Shown here: in pieces, positions 25,201 to 33,829 of the stretch
Layout: each line of letters starts with the position of its first letter
How positions within the stretch are numbered: position 1 is the first letter of the stretch
NCBI GenBank assembly: GCA_949126835.1
Contig: OX421506.1
Location: 25,939,301 to 26,003,300 of the forward strand
Origin: Anisus vortex
Lineage: Eukaryota > Mollusca > Gastropoda > Planorbidae
Direction: 5' to 3'
Length of the DNA stretch: 64,000 bases
The notes under the pieces: generated by a model
The model's database searches: none
The model's input: only the letters and a program-made list of their open reading frames with translations
Told to the model about the DNA's origin: nothing
Position numbers and translations under genes: made by a program

Positions 25201-28200
25201 ACAATATAATTAGAGCGCTTGAAATACATTCAATATAATTTCATCTATCATTCCAGACTGACGTTTTGCTCAGTGAATTAACTGATCAAATTTATTTTAA
25301 CTCTCTTCAATCCATTAAAATGAAAGATGATGAAAACATCAGAATCTATTGGATAGAAATTCTTATTCGAGCCAAGTTAGATTTATCAAGAAATCAGTTT
25401 GAAACTCAAATCCTGCAACGATTCATCAACGCCAACTTATCAATTGCATTAGAATGTAATCAATCTCTAGATATTCAAACATATATCATGAACCCAAGTC
25501 TGGAGACATTAAAAAAAGGAATTCAACAATTTGAACAGGAAAATCATGAACAGATTTTGGATGAACGTTATCCATCAAGAGTTTTGAATACACCTGCAAA
25601 TATTTCCCTTAGAAGTTATATTACAATATCTCAAGTTTTATTGTGTCAATATGTGAAATTCCCTGTCACAAAATATGAAACGAACATTGATTACAATTTC
25701 TTACCACCAAACATTAGAATAACTCTATATCTCAACGTGACCCAGATACACATCACAGAGTTGAGAGAGTTCAACATGGTGGAAATTGATGAAGATGGTG
25801 GACTAAATGTTTGTCAAGATTTGTTGGACAGTAAACTGAAGGACAACACAAAGGACAAAGACAACAGTCAACATGATTTGTTTAATAGAAAGTTAAAAGG
25901 AACATCACTGGCTGAATATATTGTTTCTATAACGTGCTGTGTAGCTTCCATAGTTTGTCTTCTGCTGACTTTGTTGACATATTTCCTGTTTCCTGTATTG
26001 AGAACAGAGGCTGGTATAAATAACATGTTTCTTAGCTGCAGTTTGCTATTAGCACAACTTTCTCTACTAGCAACTGCACATATGTAAGTATAAACACTTG
26101 TGTCAGTTACCTATACTAAGTATAAATCCAATTATACTGTACATTCTGTACGGCTTACTTTTCTAAAGTTATTATTTGACTTTATATAGTGTAATTATAT
26201 CCACAGCTTTAGATCCAGTATAATGTGTACAGTAATCGGTATAACAACTCACTTTCTATGGCTGTGGATGTTTTCCTGGAGCTTCATCTGTAGCTTCCAC
26301 ATGTTTAGAGTGTTTAGGTCCAATACTACAAGTCCTACATTAAGGAAATCCATGGTGTATCACTTGAAAAAAATCATCCTTTCTTTGGTTCCTTCTATAG
26401 CAGTCACTGTTGTGACCATAATGTACAGTTACTGGACATCAGCTGGACAGGACATTGGTTATGGTAGCTTTAGTTGTTATTTAAACTCTACCATACTTAT
26501 TGGTAAGTACAATATGACATTAATTTGATAGATAATAATACGATTGAGTTATTAACTACATATTTTCACCATAAGAAATACAAAATATATAATTTTAAAA
26601 TACAGTCATACTAATATGAAAATTATATTAGTTGGCACCACTGATCTATAAAAAGAATGGATAGCGCCTCTATATTAAATGTGTATGCGCAAATTGAAGA
26701 AATAATGAATTCCCCATTTCCACTATTCACTTATCTACATAAGCGAGTTACATAATAAACTACAGATGATTAGAAAAAATCCATAGGCCTACGATTATAA
26801 GGAAGTCAAAGTCACTTGAAATGTATTTACAGGTCAGTGTTAAGGAAATATAATTTCATACATAAGTGAGAGTCACGTGAAAGCCGACATATTTTGTTGT
26901 CAAGAATGTTACTTCCGTGCATAATCCATTCTTTTTATAGATCAGTGGTTGGCACATATAAAACGTAGTTTGCACTAACTTTGTATATTCGATCCCTACA
27001 GCGGTTACAGTGGTCGCTCCTTTGTCTCTGGTGACCGTCATCAACATTGTATTCTTCCTGATGACTGCATACAAAATATACATCGTGCGTCGGCTCCAAG
27101 CCTCATTCTTGCACCCCGATCAACAAACGTGTTGGTATGTTTACCTCAGACTGTCAACTGTCACTGGAGCTTTCTGGACGGTGACTATTGCTGCAGCAGT
27201 CATGGACAACGATATTCTCAAGTAAGAAAGAAAAAGCCATAAAATTACTTATTCTAATAGTTGCATACTTCTCCCTCTCTGTCTCTCTCTCTGTCTCTCT
27301 CTCTGTGTCTCTCTCTGTGTCTCTCTCTGTGTCTCTCTCTGTGTCTCTCTCTGTCTCTCTCTGATTCTCTTTCAGTCTTTCTATCTGTCTCTCTCTTGTC
27401 CTGTCTCTCTCTGTCTCTCTTTCTGTCTCGCTCTCCGTCTCTCTCTCTATCCGTTTGTCTCTCTTTTTCTCTCTCTCTGTCAATCTCTTCTTTCTCTCTC
27501 TCTGTCAATCTCTTCTTTATCTCTCTCTGTCATTCTCTTCTTTCTCTCTCTCTGTCAATCTCTTCTTTCTCTCTCTCTGTCAATCTCTTCTTTCTCTCTC
27601 TCTGTCAATCTCTCTGTCTCTTCCTCTGTCTCTCCCTTTGTCTCTCTCTCTGTCTGTCTCTCTCTATTCATATACATCGATCTAGTTAGTCGCAGTGGGC
27701 TTAACAAATCTTGGCAAAAAGAATTGGCTTGTCACCTACGCCTTCTAACCATCAACAGACAGTTCCACGTAAATAGTGCAGGTCACAGGTCAATACAATA
27801 GAGCTGCCTATAATGCCGTCCCAATTAGTGGTGGAGTAGAGCAAGGTTGTTTAATTGCACCAACATTGTTCGCAATACTAAATTCTCCGAACTGCTCCTA
27901 TACGCCTTCAATGACAGCAGCGATAGAATCTGGTTACGTACCAGTACTGATGAAGAACTGTTCAATACAGCCCGCCTCGGAGCTAAATCCAAGACGACAG
28001 GGGTTCTCATTCGCGAGCCGCATTTGATGATGATGCAGCCCTGATATCTCACACAGAGACTGGCCTGCAACAGCTTGTGTCAAGCTCATCCAACGCCTGC
28101 AAGTACTTGGCCTGCAAATTAGCATAAAGAAGACAAATACCAAGGCCCAAGACCCTGTTCCCCTCCTACCATTATCATTGACAATGAAAATTTGTGGAGG

Positions 28201-28822
28201 TTGTGGAAAGCTTCATTTGGGGGTCCAACGTTTTCAGTTCACTTTCCATCGAGGATGAAATAAAGAGTACGATTATACTTTATTAAGATTAAAATTAATT
28301 AAATGTTGTATATCTGGCCAACGTGCATTCTCCTACGCTGGCCCGTCCACTTGGAATCACCTTCGCCAGATCCCTAGCTTTAACGCCTTCAGGAGCCGGC
28401 TGAAGAGTCACCTATTCCAGTAGCAGCATTAACCTCTGCATATATACATTTTCATCTGTTCTTCGATGTTTGTACTCAGTAACTGTCGTCAGCGCATAGA
28501 ACTGTCACCAACGGGATATGCGCTATACCAGCATTATTATTATTATTATTATTATTAGGGTAAACCAAAACATGTCCAATACCATTATTTATTTCAGCAA
28601 CAATTTATTATCCGGCAGTTGTATAGTGTATAGGGTTTATTCATTAACTTCTCGTTCTTTATGTTCTACTGTCTGTTTGTAATTTGTATGCTTATTTTTT
28701 AAAATTTCAACAGGCTTATCTCTATAACACTAAACGGACTGCAAGGTGTGACCATCTTCATGTCATTCATATGTAACAAGAGAGTCTGGTATCTTTACAA
28801 GGATCTTGTCAAGCATATATGA
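15623..28822 (+). CDS. Methuselah-like seven-transmembrane receptor, nine exons
   Basis: Joined exons 15623-16237, 16787-16944, 17739-17907, 19849-20031, 20295-20465, 25257-26083, 26207-26502, 27002-27221 and 28714-28822 give one uninterrupted 915-residue frame; every junction is GT/AG and phases agree. Residues 1-20 look like a signal peptide. A long cysteine-rich ectodomain follows, with two similar modules (YKNMFCAICN near 195, YKNIFCAICH near 304). A 7tm_2-type domain starts near 650: TM1 about 653-680, then FPVLRTEAGINNMFLSCSLL leading into TM2, TM3 about 715-740, TM4 about 763-783, TM5 about 808-832, TM6 about 848-873, TM7 about 880-900. No GPS-type CxxW site is seen, which fits Methuselah-like rather than cleaved adhesion receptors. 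It should act at the plasma membrane; ligand unknown. An acceptor-like TTTATTTCAG before the ATG hints at a 5' noncoding exon. Confidence 0.88.
16787..16944 (+). CDS. Receptor exon 2
   Basis: Opens phase 0 after a pyrimidine-rich tract and AAAAG; ends phase 2 at TTAA|GTAAGT. Encodes FTSLPTYMVSTSSLAILKAR and then a stretch ending in IAHFDCLTV. Too short for simple open-frame detection; supported by splice signals on both sides and by frame and phase agreement. Confidence 0.8.
17250..17640 (-). mobile_element. CR1-type LINE 3' fragment in intron 2
   Basis: Antisense copy of the LINE 3' end: TGTGCCCTACGCTCACCC, CATTCCATGCCCGGATGCCA and CGTCCTCTAGTGTCTCTGGG match the minus strand of 24,360-24,660. 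A 21-bp unit (AATATATTGTTATTGTGTTGT) is repeated three times near 17,450-17,512, an expansion not present in the intact element. Confidence 0.75.
17739..17907 (+). CDS. Receptor exon 3 (second FCAIC module)
   Basis: Acceptor ATCTACAG at 17,738. The alternative AG two bases later would give a stop, so this choice is forced. Encodes DECRVPSETNDVV through YKNIFCAICHK and ends phase 0 at AAG|GTATTT. The end repeats the exon 1 ending YKNMFCAICNN. Confidence 0.87.
18108..18352 (+). mobile_element. tRNA-derived SINE in intron 3
   Basis: Head GGGCACGGTGGCCGAGAGGC with B-box-like TGTTCAAATCC, then the family body ACCCAGCTCTGATGGGTACC, GGGTAAAGTAAAGGCGGC and GGCCACAGAAACTGGTAAAC. The rest of intron 3 (18,353-19,848) holds nothing recognised. 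Confidence 0.87.
19849..20031 (+). CDS. Receptor exon 4
   Basis: Acceptor TATTTCTAG; the start could be 19,852 (CTAGCAG) without changing the frame. Encodes VCGCFGGEFAIWPLPFSILL through NCSNYEWPSPD, ending phase 0 at GAT|GTAAGT. Confidence 0.83.
20084..20164 (-). mobile_element. 81-bp TTAA-flanked miniature element, copy 1
   Basis: Runs from TTAA to TTAA with ends CCCTTCCCGTACC and GGGACTGTAAGGG. Its reverse complement is identical over all 81 bases to 58,000-58,080. TTAA flanks and CCCTT termini fit a piggyBac-type miniature element. It lies in intron 4 of the receptor gene. Confidence 0.7.
20295..20465 (+). CDS. Receptor exon 5
   Basis: Acceptor ATAACTTCAG; ends at ACACAG|GTACGG, phase 0 both sides. 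Encodes GNCLAIFCSAGKRLYNSEC and about 38 further residues of ectodomain. The intron after it (20,466-25,256) holds the intact LINE. Confidence 0.85.
20613..24707 (+). mobile_element. Intact CR1-type LINE in intron 5 of the receptor gene
   Basis: Contains one uninterrupted 1130-codon frame, about 620 bp of 5' sequence and a 3' end with a GATAA-type repeat tail. ATCACAAC occurs at 20,605-20,612 and again at 24,708-24,715, a candidate 8-bp target-site duplication that would define the boundaries given. Same-sense truncated relatives are absent, but antisense 3' fragments occur at 11.3, 17.3, 32.4 and 59.5-60.5 kb. Boundaries are inferred; the element itself is certain. Confidence 0.8.
21237..24629 (+). 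CDS. CR1-type LINE polyprotein with 2A motif, PHD finger, endonuclease and RT
   Basis: A single 1130-residue frame. Residues 1-20 are hydrophobic and signal-like. Residues 70-83 are LLLLAGDVESNPGP, a canonical 2A ribosome-skipping motif (DxExNPG/P), predicting separation between G82 and P83. Then comes a PHD-type finger (C91, C94, C107, C110, H115, C118, C138, C141) and an exonuclease-endonuclease-phosphatase domain about 205-430 (NFQSI, GSETWLS, GDFNLPDINW, LSDHDIV). The reverse transcriptase, about 690-930, has NYRPVSLTSITCKLLE, LDFSKAFDKV, SGVPQGTVLGPLLFLIY and catalytic RLFADDC. The thumb and tail have RAARFITSEYSPLTRVT and FFPSGIRAWNGLPEQT. It mediates target-primed reverse transcription. 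No stop or frameshift, so it may be active or very young. Confidence 0.95.
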   Translation: MKLVILVLALVLVRALKLPKHEIVHKQIIINHHNIKDIDNTHAYILLKKISLNHFKHKICRYRQNHLVLLLLLAGDVESNPGPVKTVRDRCNICSKPCTAKQRAIQCDTCDEWYHAACLHMNTPIYIALGNKDASWHCVQCGLPQFSSGLFNSHDLDTTNPYSALTSPEVNNLDLNKPLARSTPIKKSKKTLFNTKSHKTPNQYHLKTLTINFQSIKNKKADLELLINNEEPDIIAGSETWLSPDIYNTEIFNNNYEIFRKDRSDRHGGVLLAIKSTLIAEEIKLEPQNNIESVFCKISRPNSKPLIVGSVYRPPNSTSEYMSDLCNQLTSIETKYKNAIIWIMGDFNLPDINWNSYSIEKHQNTKEINEMFINTIQNLNLDQINKKPTRNHNILDLFLTNRPGLVLDYEIIPGLSDHDIVKVNNKIKIQISKKPKRIIYLWNKCNTTELHQAAIKFQTNFLTKYNIDSPVEDIWQFIKTNLKAIMADSVPTKQTSNKINKCWFNTKLKKLCKQKENLFKKFKATNSIRLHKKYLKIKHLTQKLSRQLQNEYVNNVISKDNNKNLWSYIKSRKMDTTGIAPLKGQNNETYNDNETKANILNTHFASSFSNPGDKEIFINLNKLEEIGNINVDEKGIKQLLTNLKVNKASGPDEIPARLLKELTNEISPIFKILFQASLNQGKVPKDWKLANVTPLFKKGDKSDPGNYRPVSLTSITCKLLEHIIYSSIVNHLDKLNALCPHQHGFRKNRSCETQLIGLIDDLSKGLDNNNQIDAILLDFSKAFDKVHHSSLLKKLKYFGISGPLHQWIQDFLIGREQTVIINGSKSSPITVNSGVPQGTVLGPLLFLIYINDLPNCINTGTKVRLFADDCIIYRIIKTGKDSELLQKDLDELQKWESNWSMSFHPEKCQLIRVSKKKKQIITNYFIHGKELTQTSNAKYLGVIINDKLSWNPHIDEVIKKSNKTLGFMKRNFYKCNKNIKLKCYLTLVRPILEYAGSVWDPSTKENIKKLEQIQKRAARFITSEYSPLTRVTPLIKSLNLETLEDRRAKSKVVIIHKALNSNLEIQPNNNLLQSSDKHKDKNTFLVPYARTNAYKYSFFPSGIRAWNGLPEQTRKTNNLTSFKTLIKMQD
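24913..25160. mobile_element. hAT-like MITE remnant with a 65-bp-arm hairpin
   Basis: Begins CAGGGGTAGGCAACCAACG, a hAT-type end related to the element at 42,993-43,198. Inside, 24,977-25,041 and 25,078-25,142 are inverted copies differing at one of 65 positions, separated by 36 bp. No matching right terminus is visible. Lies in intron 5 of the receptor gene, about 115 bp before exon 6. Confidence 0.55.
25257..26083 (+). CDS. Receptor exon 6 (membrane-proximal ectodomain, TM1-TM2)
   Basis: Acceptor CATTCCAG at 25,256 continues the frame from exon 5. The first residues TDVLLSELTD precede the open frame seen from 25,266. Encodes a sequon-containing stalk, a charged juxtamembrane segment, TM1 (YIVSITCCVASIVCLLLTLL) and most of TM2. 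Ends phase 2 at CATAT|GTAAGT. Confidence 0.92.
26207..26502 (+). CDS. Receptor exon 7 (TM3-TM4)
   Basis: Acceptor ATATCCACAG; encodes TM3 (THFLWLWMFSWSFICSFHMF), TM4 (SLVPSIAVTVVTIMYSYW) and the second extracellular loop with GYGSFSCYLN, whose cysteine is the usual disulphide partner. Ends phase 1 before GTAAGTAC. Confidence 0.9.
26639..26947. mobile_element. 309-bp hAT-type MITE in intron 7
   Basis: Terminal inverted repeats are CACTGATCTATAAAAAGAAT at the left and its complement at the right (ATTCTTTTTATAGATCAGTG), flanked by a perfect 8-bp duplication GTTGGCAC at 26,631-26,638 and 26,948-26,955. Eight-base duplications are the hAT hallmark. No coding capacity. A related right half lies at about 29,925-30,069. 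Confidence 0.85.
27002..27221 (+). CDS. Receptor exon 8 (TM5-TM6)
   Basis: Acceptor CCCTACAG; encodes TM5 (VVAPLSLVTVINIVFFLMTA) and TM6 (STVTGAFWTVTIAAAVMD). Ends phase 2 at CTCAA|GTAAGA. Confidence 0.9.
27268..27668. repeat. CT-rich microsatellite in intron 8
   Basis: About 400 bp of TCTCTG/TCTCTC repeats, with an internal block of five copies of CTCTGTCAATCTCTTCTTTC. Long serine/leucine frames on the plus strand and glutamate/arginine frames on the minus strand are artefacts. Confidence 0.95.
27755..28200 (+). pseudogene. LINE reverse-transcriptase fragment in intron 8
   Basis: Pieces in shifting frames read GGVEQGCLIAPTLFAI (RT motif), YAFNDSSDRIWLRTSTDEEL, RLGAKSKT, a degenerate AFDDDAALISHTETGLQQL (catalytic box) and LQISIKKTNTKAQDP. 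It matches the RTE/jockey-type family seen decayed at 1.75-2.5 kb. Confidence 0.8.
28300..28560 (+). mobile_element. Truncated LINE 3' end with ATT-repeat tail
   Basis: Encodes FSYAGPSTWNHL, QIPSFNAFRSRLKSHLFQ and a stop, then a short 3' untranslated region and an ATT repeat ending at about 28,557. The same C-terminus and tail occur at 59,756-60,190. Different family from the RT piece just upstream. Confidence 0.8.
28714..28822 (+). CDS. Receptor exon 9 (TM7 and C-terminus)
   Basis: Acceptor AATTTCAACAG; encodes LISITLNGLQGVTIFMSFIC and then NKRVWYLYKDLVKHI with stop TGA. TM7 plus a very short cytoplasmic tail; the 7TM order is complete. Confidence 0.9.
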
Positions 28823-28958
28823 ATTAGAATAACAGTTGTAGATATAAGCTTATTCTTAGTAATCTTAGTAACTAAATGAAAAACTGTGTAAATTTTTTTT
28901 GGTCAAAGTCTTATTCACTAATGGTTAGAGCTGAGTTAATTACTTTTCATTTACATGT

Positions 28959-29407
28959 TGTGATGTATGAGGATGATGTTAAAATCAACTAACTCCCTTG
29001 TTGCAGTTTTTTAAAAGTGTTTTTAAGTTGTGATTACCTACCTTTGTAACTGGTTGTCACATTCTTTTGGTGACCCTGTGTGACCCTTGTACGTTTGGCA
29101 CGAGCAATCACGGGAGGGGGGGGTGAGTTGTAGTGTGTAGTTTAGAGAATAGAATGTAATAGCATAGAGAGAGATTAATAAGGCTGCTTCTTGTGTTTTT
29201 CTTAAATCCTGTTATTATTGTATTGAGCGTCGATGTATACTGTGTTATATTGAAACAAAAATATGTTTAATTGTTCCTGACGTCGTTTCTAAATTGTTTG
29301 GATGAAAGTCTGTAGGCGTGTCATCATTAGAGGAGAGTCCAGGATTATTCGAGGGTATCACGAAGTTATTTAGATGAACTGCCCAACTTAGACAGCGAGA
29401 CGTAACA
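28959..29407. repeat. Candidate solo LTR, family 1 copy 1
   Basis: Starts TGTGATGTATGAGG, ends GACGTAACA, flanked by ATGT on both sides (28,955-28,958 and 29,408-29,411). A diverged relative at 44,811-45,225 has the same termini (TGTGATGTATGAG, AAGTAACA). TG/CA ends and a short direct repeat suggest a solo LTR. It lies 136 bp after the receptor stop codon and may supply its 3' end. Confidence 0.55.
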
Positions 29408-29924
29408 ATGTCTTAATATTAGTTTACAGTTTACAGGACAGTGAACACAAACTTTCTCATGGAAACAAGGCACACCCAGATGGATACAATGATAGGCCTA
29501 TTGCTTTACTAATGAATTGATTTTACGTACAAACTGATATGCAGGTGTTGGGGGTTGTTAGGGGGGGGGGCTGCAGAAGATACCTTTATTTTTTTTACCA
29601 ATAGATATTCATTGAAATGCACATATAAATGGAACGTCCCAACAAATCAGTTAATTAGTTTTAAAAAAAGTATTGTGCGGTTGCTATGGAAATGACGGCC
29701 ATTTTTTTATTTTTTAATCAGTTGTTTATTACATATTTTAAAATCTAACTAATTTCTTTAGTTATTGATATATTTGTATTAAAATGTATTCAAATGTGCA
29801 TTGGCTATAAATTAAATGTTATGATGATTTTTGTTTATATCTTGTATAGCTTTTTGTTTCAATTTTTTTTTACTGGCCCTTGGCACCGGAATAAACCAGC
29901 TATAATTAGAACAAATCTGTACAA

Positions 29925-30069
29925 TAAAAAGAAAGTCAAAGTCCCTTGAAATGTAGTTCCGGGTCAGTAAATATAATTTTATAGATAAGTGAAAGTCAAG
30001 TAAAAACCTACTTGATTTTGGCTTCTAGCATATAGTTTCCGTGCCCAAACCATTCTTTTTAATAGATCA
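29925..30069. mobile_element. Partial copy of the intron 7 hAT MITE
   Basis: AAGTCAAAGTCCCTTGAAAT and the right terminus CCATTCTTTTTAATAGATCA correspond to the right half of the MITE at 26,639-26,947. The left half is missing or unrecognisable. Confidence 0.65.
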
Positions 30070-30154
30070 GTGACATTGCCCTTTGTGTGACTAGAACATG
30101 ATTTTGCTCAAATTATGATTATTTAAGAAGCAAGATGAAGCTGTCAAACAACTC

Positions 30155-31358
30155 TGTCACGATGTGGCAATTGAGAGGGGGTAATAATGGCTGGTTGTCT
30201 TAGAGATATGAGGTGCCGATGCTGTAGTTGACCTGGAATATTTATTTGTTCTCTACTGGCTCGTTTAGATGTTATTAAACACACACAAATAGACAGTTCT
30301 AAGTTAGGCAAGCAAGTCTCTGGTTACGTTTCAGGTGTTTATTTATAATTCAAATTCAATATCCAATGATGAAATATACATACTAACATGCAGGGGAGAT
30401 ATAATGCTTGAGATATATGCACAGGAACGTCTATCAGTCAATATACTGTGTTGTTGCGGAATCCAAGTTTAGGCTACGTAACTATAATGAGGAAATTACG
30501 ATTACTGGCTAAGTATCTGCAAGTCCAAGTAACAATTCGGGAGCTAGACCAAAACGATGTATCTAGCCCGGGAGCTGGGAGAGATCTGCCCTAGTTTAGT
30601 TGGGCGGGCTTTTCCGTGATTGAATATACATTTGCATAAGAAAAGCTTATTGGAGCCAAAAATGGATTGGGGGTCGGGGTTGCGAGGGCGGAAGGGGGGG
30701 GGAGAGGGGTCTAGATGAAAGACAATTGAGCAGACATCATGCTGAGTGGGGGAATTTATCTCCCTTTGGTAGAATTTTAAGTAGTTAACTCAAGTGGCTG
30801 GGGGGGGGGGTTTCGGACGAGAATTAGTTATATGTGTGCGAACTGGGTTCTCTGGTCAACGCTCAGGGAACGACCGTCTCAAAGCAATTGCATAACGTGC
30901 CGCTAAGCTGAGGGGATATAAAAGGGGGTGGGGGTGGCGGGGACGCGAAGAGGAGGGGGTGAGTGAGGGATCGAGTAATGACTGTCTACACATGCGTTAA
31001 AATAGTACAAGATATAAATACATTAAGACATGATATGAATACATTAATATAGCATAGGATAAAATATATACATTCTAACTAACACATTCGTACCCATTCA
31101 ACCAAGATGTAGTACCAAGTTGAATCGTATTAGTCAGTAGACTCTGAATTTGGGCGTAGTACAAGAGTATAGTGAAGGGTAGAGAAACAGGTGAGAAAGA
31201 GTGATGGGGAGATGTAATTGCGTAAGGGAGGGAGAAGATAGTGACGTCAGACTAACCTTCTCTCTATTCTAGCTAAACTTAAGCTAATCTAAGGTTCTAG
31301 TTATACACTGCTATCTATCTAAGTGCTAATAGTCACTATTAAATCCAGAATTGTGACA
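30155..31358. repeat. Solo LTR, about 1.2 kb, with perfect target duplication
   Basis: Begins TGTCACGATG and ends AATTGTGACA, so the ends form a perfect TGTCAC/GTGACA inverted repeat. AACTC flanks it on both sides (30,150-30,154 and 31,359-31,363). No internal coding sequence is present. G-rich tracts resemble those in the LTRs at 50.6 and 54.7 kb, but the termini differ, so it is probably a different family. Confidence 0.75.
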
Positions 31359-31363
31359 AACTC

Positions 31364-32350
31364 TGTCAACATGCAAGCAAAATAAAATGGAGGGAAGGGG
31401 GTAATCAAGGGCTAGAACCAGTAAAAGTTCGAATGTGTATGATAAATGGATTAACAGGAGAATTCAAGATAAATTGTCGCCAAAAATGTTATGATCGTTT
31501 TTATTTAATGTTTGTTTCAACATTCAAATAATTAAAAAAATTATAATTTTAAATGACATACACCGAATTTATAAGGCAAAACTCAATTAAATTACGTACA
31601 ATCAAAATAATGTTAAGATATATTCATTAGTATGATAAAATAAAACAGTTAAACTTTAATTTAAAAAAACTATAAATTTACAATTTGTACTGTAACTTAT
31701 TTAAAAGAATGAACATTAAGATATACTATAAGTAATCCGCAACTTGAAGAAAACAAAAGCGGAACATTAAAAAATAAATGCAATACTAAAATAATAACAG
31801 TGGTAGCAATGACAAACAAAAATAACAGGAAGCCATGATTATATAATATATTAAAATATAGACATATATACTGAATATGACATGAATAAAGTATTAAGGG
31901 ACTGCGTAAATAAAGATATACTTGTAAATGTTTAAATAAAAGGTAACATGTTTTTACAACTGTTTAAACAAGGATCTGGAGCTAGCTTACACTCCAGCAT
32001 AAGGATATGTAACATTATTCCTGACAAATTCAAAAAAGTCATTAAATAATAGGTAAGAGAACATAAGATCAATTATGAAACACTGCAACAGAAAATGTAT
32101 GCCTAAACGTCTTTGTCTGTGCCCGAAGTCGATTATTAATATTTCACTTTTTTTTCATATTACATTTTTTTTAAATATCCTGGTTGTTTGGAGATTCCCC
32201 CTACCCCAACTTCTCTAATTCGAAGGGTCTTAGGCTTCAGCTTGTTTATCGCATAGATAAATATGTCGATAGTTTTGAGTTGAAGGACTTACATGTAAAT
32301 TCACTTAATATGTTGCTATATATTATTAAGTTGTTATTTTTTTTTTATGT
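31364..32350. other. AT-rich stretch, nothing recognised
   Basis: AT-rich with many A-runs. No exon, RNA gene or repeat copy could be supported. Confidence 0.5.
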
Positions 32351-32405
32351 TAGGAGACTCTCCTTCTATTGAAATTATTGCGTCTTACATGAGTCTCGTT
32401 TTGTA
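32350..32405 (-). mobile_element. Tiny CR1-type LINE 3' fragment
   Basis: GAGACTCTCCTTCTATTGAA then ATTATTGCGTCTTACATGAG is antisense to the LINE 3' end at 24,640-24,685. Only the last 50 bp or so are present. Confidence 0.5.
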
Positions 32406-32581
32406 TTTTGATAAGGGTTACACTACTGTAAAATTGTTGATTTCCTTTAAATTAAACCTGTCTAAAACCTTATTTTGTAATTCATGATTCCTATTACGAT
32501 AGTGTACACTTTTCCACAGTTTCATCAATTCTTAAAAGTTTTAAGACAGGTTTTTAACCGAAAAATGCCCTAAAAGGCCAG

Positions 32582-33826
32582 GTGACAAAGCTTACAGCTT
32601 GTCCAAAAATCCTTCATCGTTCTTCTCTTTGGCGTCAATGTATTTTCTCTCCAAGTCTTCATTCCTCTTTTTGTTTTCAATACGTTCATTTTCCCATTTC
32701 TAAAACAGTTCTCTTTCGCGCTCCTGTCTTTGCAACTCCCAAAGCCTTTTCTCATGTTCCCTTTCAAGAGCTCTGTGATTCTCTCCATCGAGCCGTTCTT
32801 GCTTCAATTTGCTCTCGAACTCTTCCCTCAATTTCTCTTCAAAATCCCGCTGCTTTTCAGACCCTAGGCGCTTTATTTTCTCCTTCTCCTGAGCTACGCG
32901 TGTTGCTAGCCTAATCTCATCTGGAATTGTATTCTTCAAGGAGCTAAATGTCTCAACAAGATCATGAAGCGCTCAGGTCCCATTGTATTGTGTCTTGATG
33001 CTGTCATACAGTGTTTCCGATCGAGTTAAAAGTGCCTCGAGATCAGCATTGCAATTCTCAGGCTCGTTACTGGCTTGAATTCTTTTTTTTTTTTTTAATG
33101 TTAAGACTTGATTCTCTCATGTTCTCATCACGAATCATGGGCATTTTGGCTTCTATCATCACACGTTCACGTGTTGTTTTGGCTTTGTCGAAGTTTACAT
33201 CCTTATAGCGATGAACCAGGAAATTTAAATCATCCACCTTTTTAATAAGGTCATTGATTTGTCTAACGATTTTCTCTTCATCTTTCGTTCTGTTGTCAAA
33301 CAATAATACTCTTTTATTACACTCCATTAAAAGTTCACGGAAAACACCCACTTGTTCTCTGCACCAACCTTGAAATGATAACCCAGTATCCTCACTCACA
33401 GATTCGAAATTGTCTCCATAAGTCATCACCAGGATGCAGTAATCTCTCACGAAGGTGTTTCCGAAATTTTTCGTTAAAAAGGCAATCATGTCCTGGTCTT
33501 CTGCAGTGAATCTACTACCAAATTTAACGAACAACAAGAAGGCGTGATAGCCCTCTGGATTAACTGATACGGCGTAGATCATTGCGTCCATGACCAGCTT
33601 GGTGGCTTCCTCGGTTTCCATTCTGATGTCGCCTACGCCTGGTCCGTCGACGATTTTAATGACGCGATTATTGAATTCACTCATCTCGTACTGTACACTT
33701 CTTGTTACTGATGACGTCATGAACATACTTTTAAAAGCTTTTTTTCTTAGAATTGAATTTCCCAAAGCACTTTTTCCATTGCCAGTTTTGTCATTTGCCA
33801 ATCATTAGCAAATCGATATCACTCAT
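32582..33826 (-). pseudogene. GIMAP/AIG1 GTPase pseudogene
   Basis: Same orientation as, and clearly paralogous to, the gene at 61,498-62,799. The original start is MSDIDLLMIGK at 33,826, just after an acceptor-like TTTTTTTAG. A 7-bp insertion at 33,791-33,797 (TCATTTG on the plus strand) puts a stop inside the P-loop. Reading resumes as TGNGKSALGNSILRRK-like sequence through DGPGVGD and DNRTKDEEKIVRQI. A poly-T expansion near 33,085 destroys the join to the coiled-coil tail, whose charged helix is still readable at 32,939-32,582 with a stop near 32,700. Flanks on both sides also match the intact paralogue, so this was a segmental duplicate, not a retrocopy. Any shortened product would lack the P-loop lysine context. 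Confidence 0.92.
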
Positions 33827-33829
33827 GGT

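Noticed and set aside
27154..27689. Serine/leucine-rich and glutamate/arginine-rich frames
   Set aside because: CT microsatellite in intron 8 of the receptor gene.
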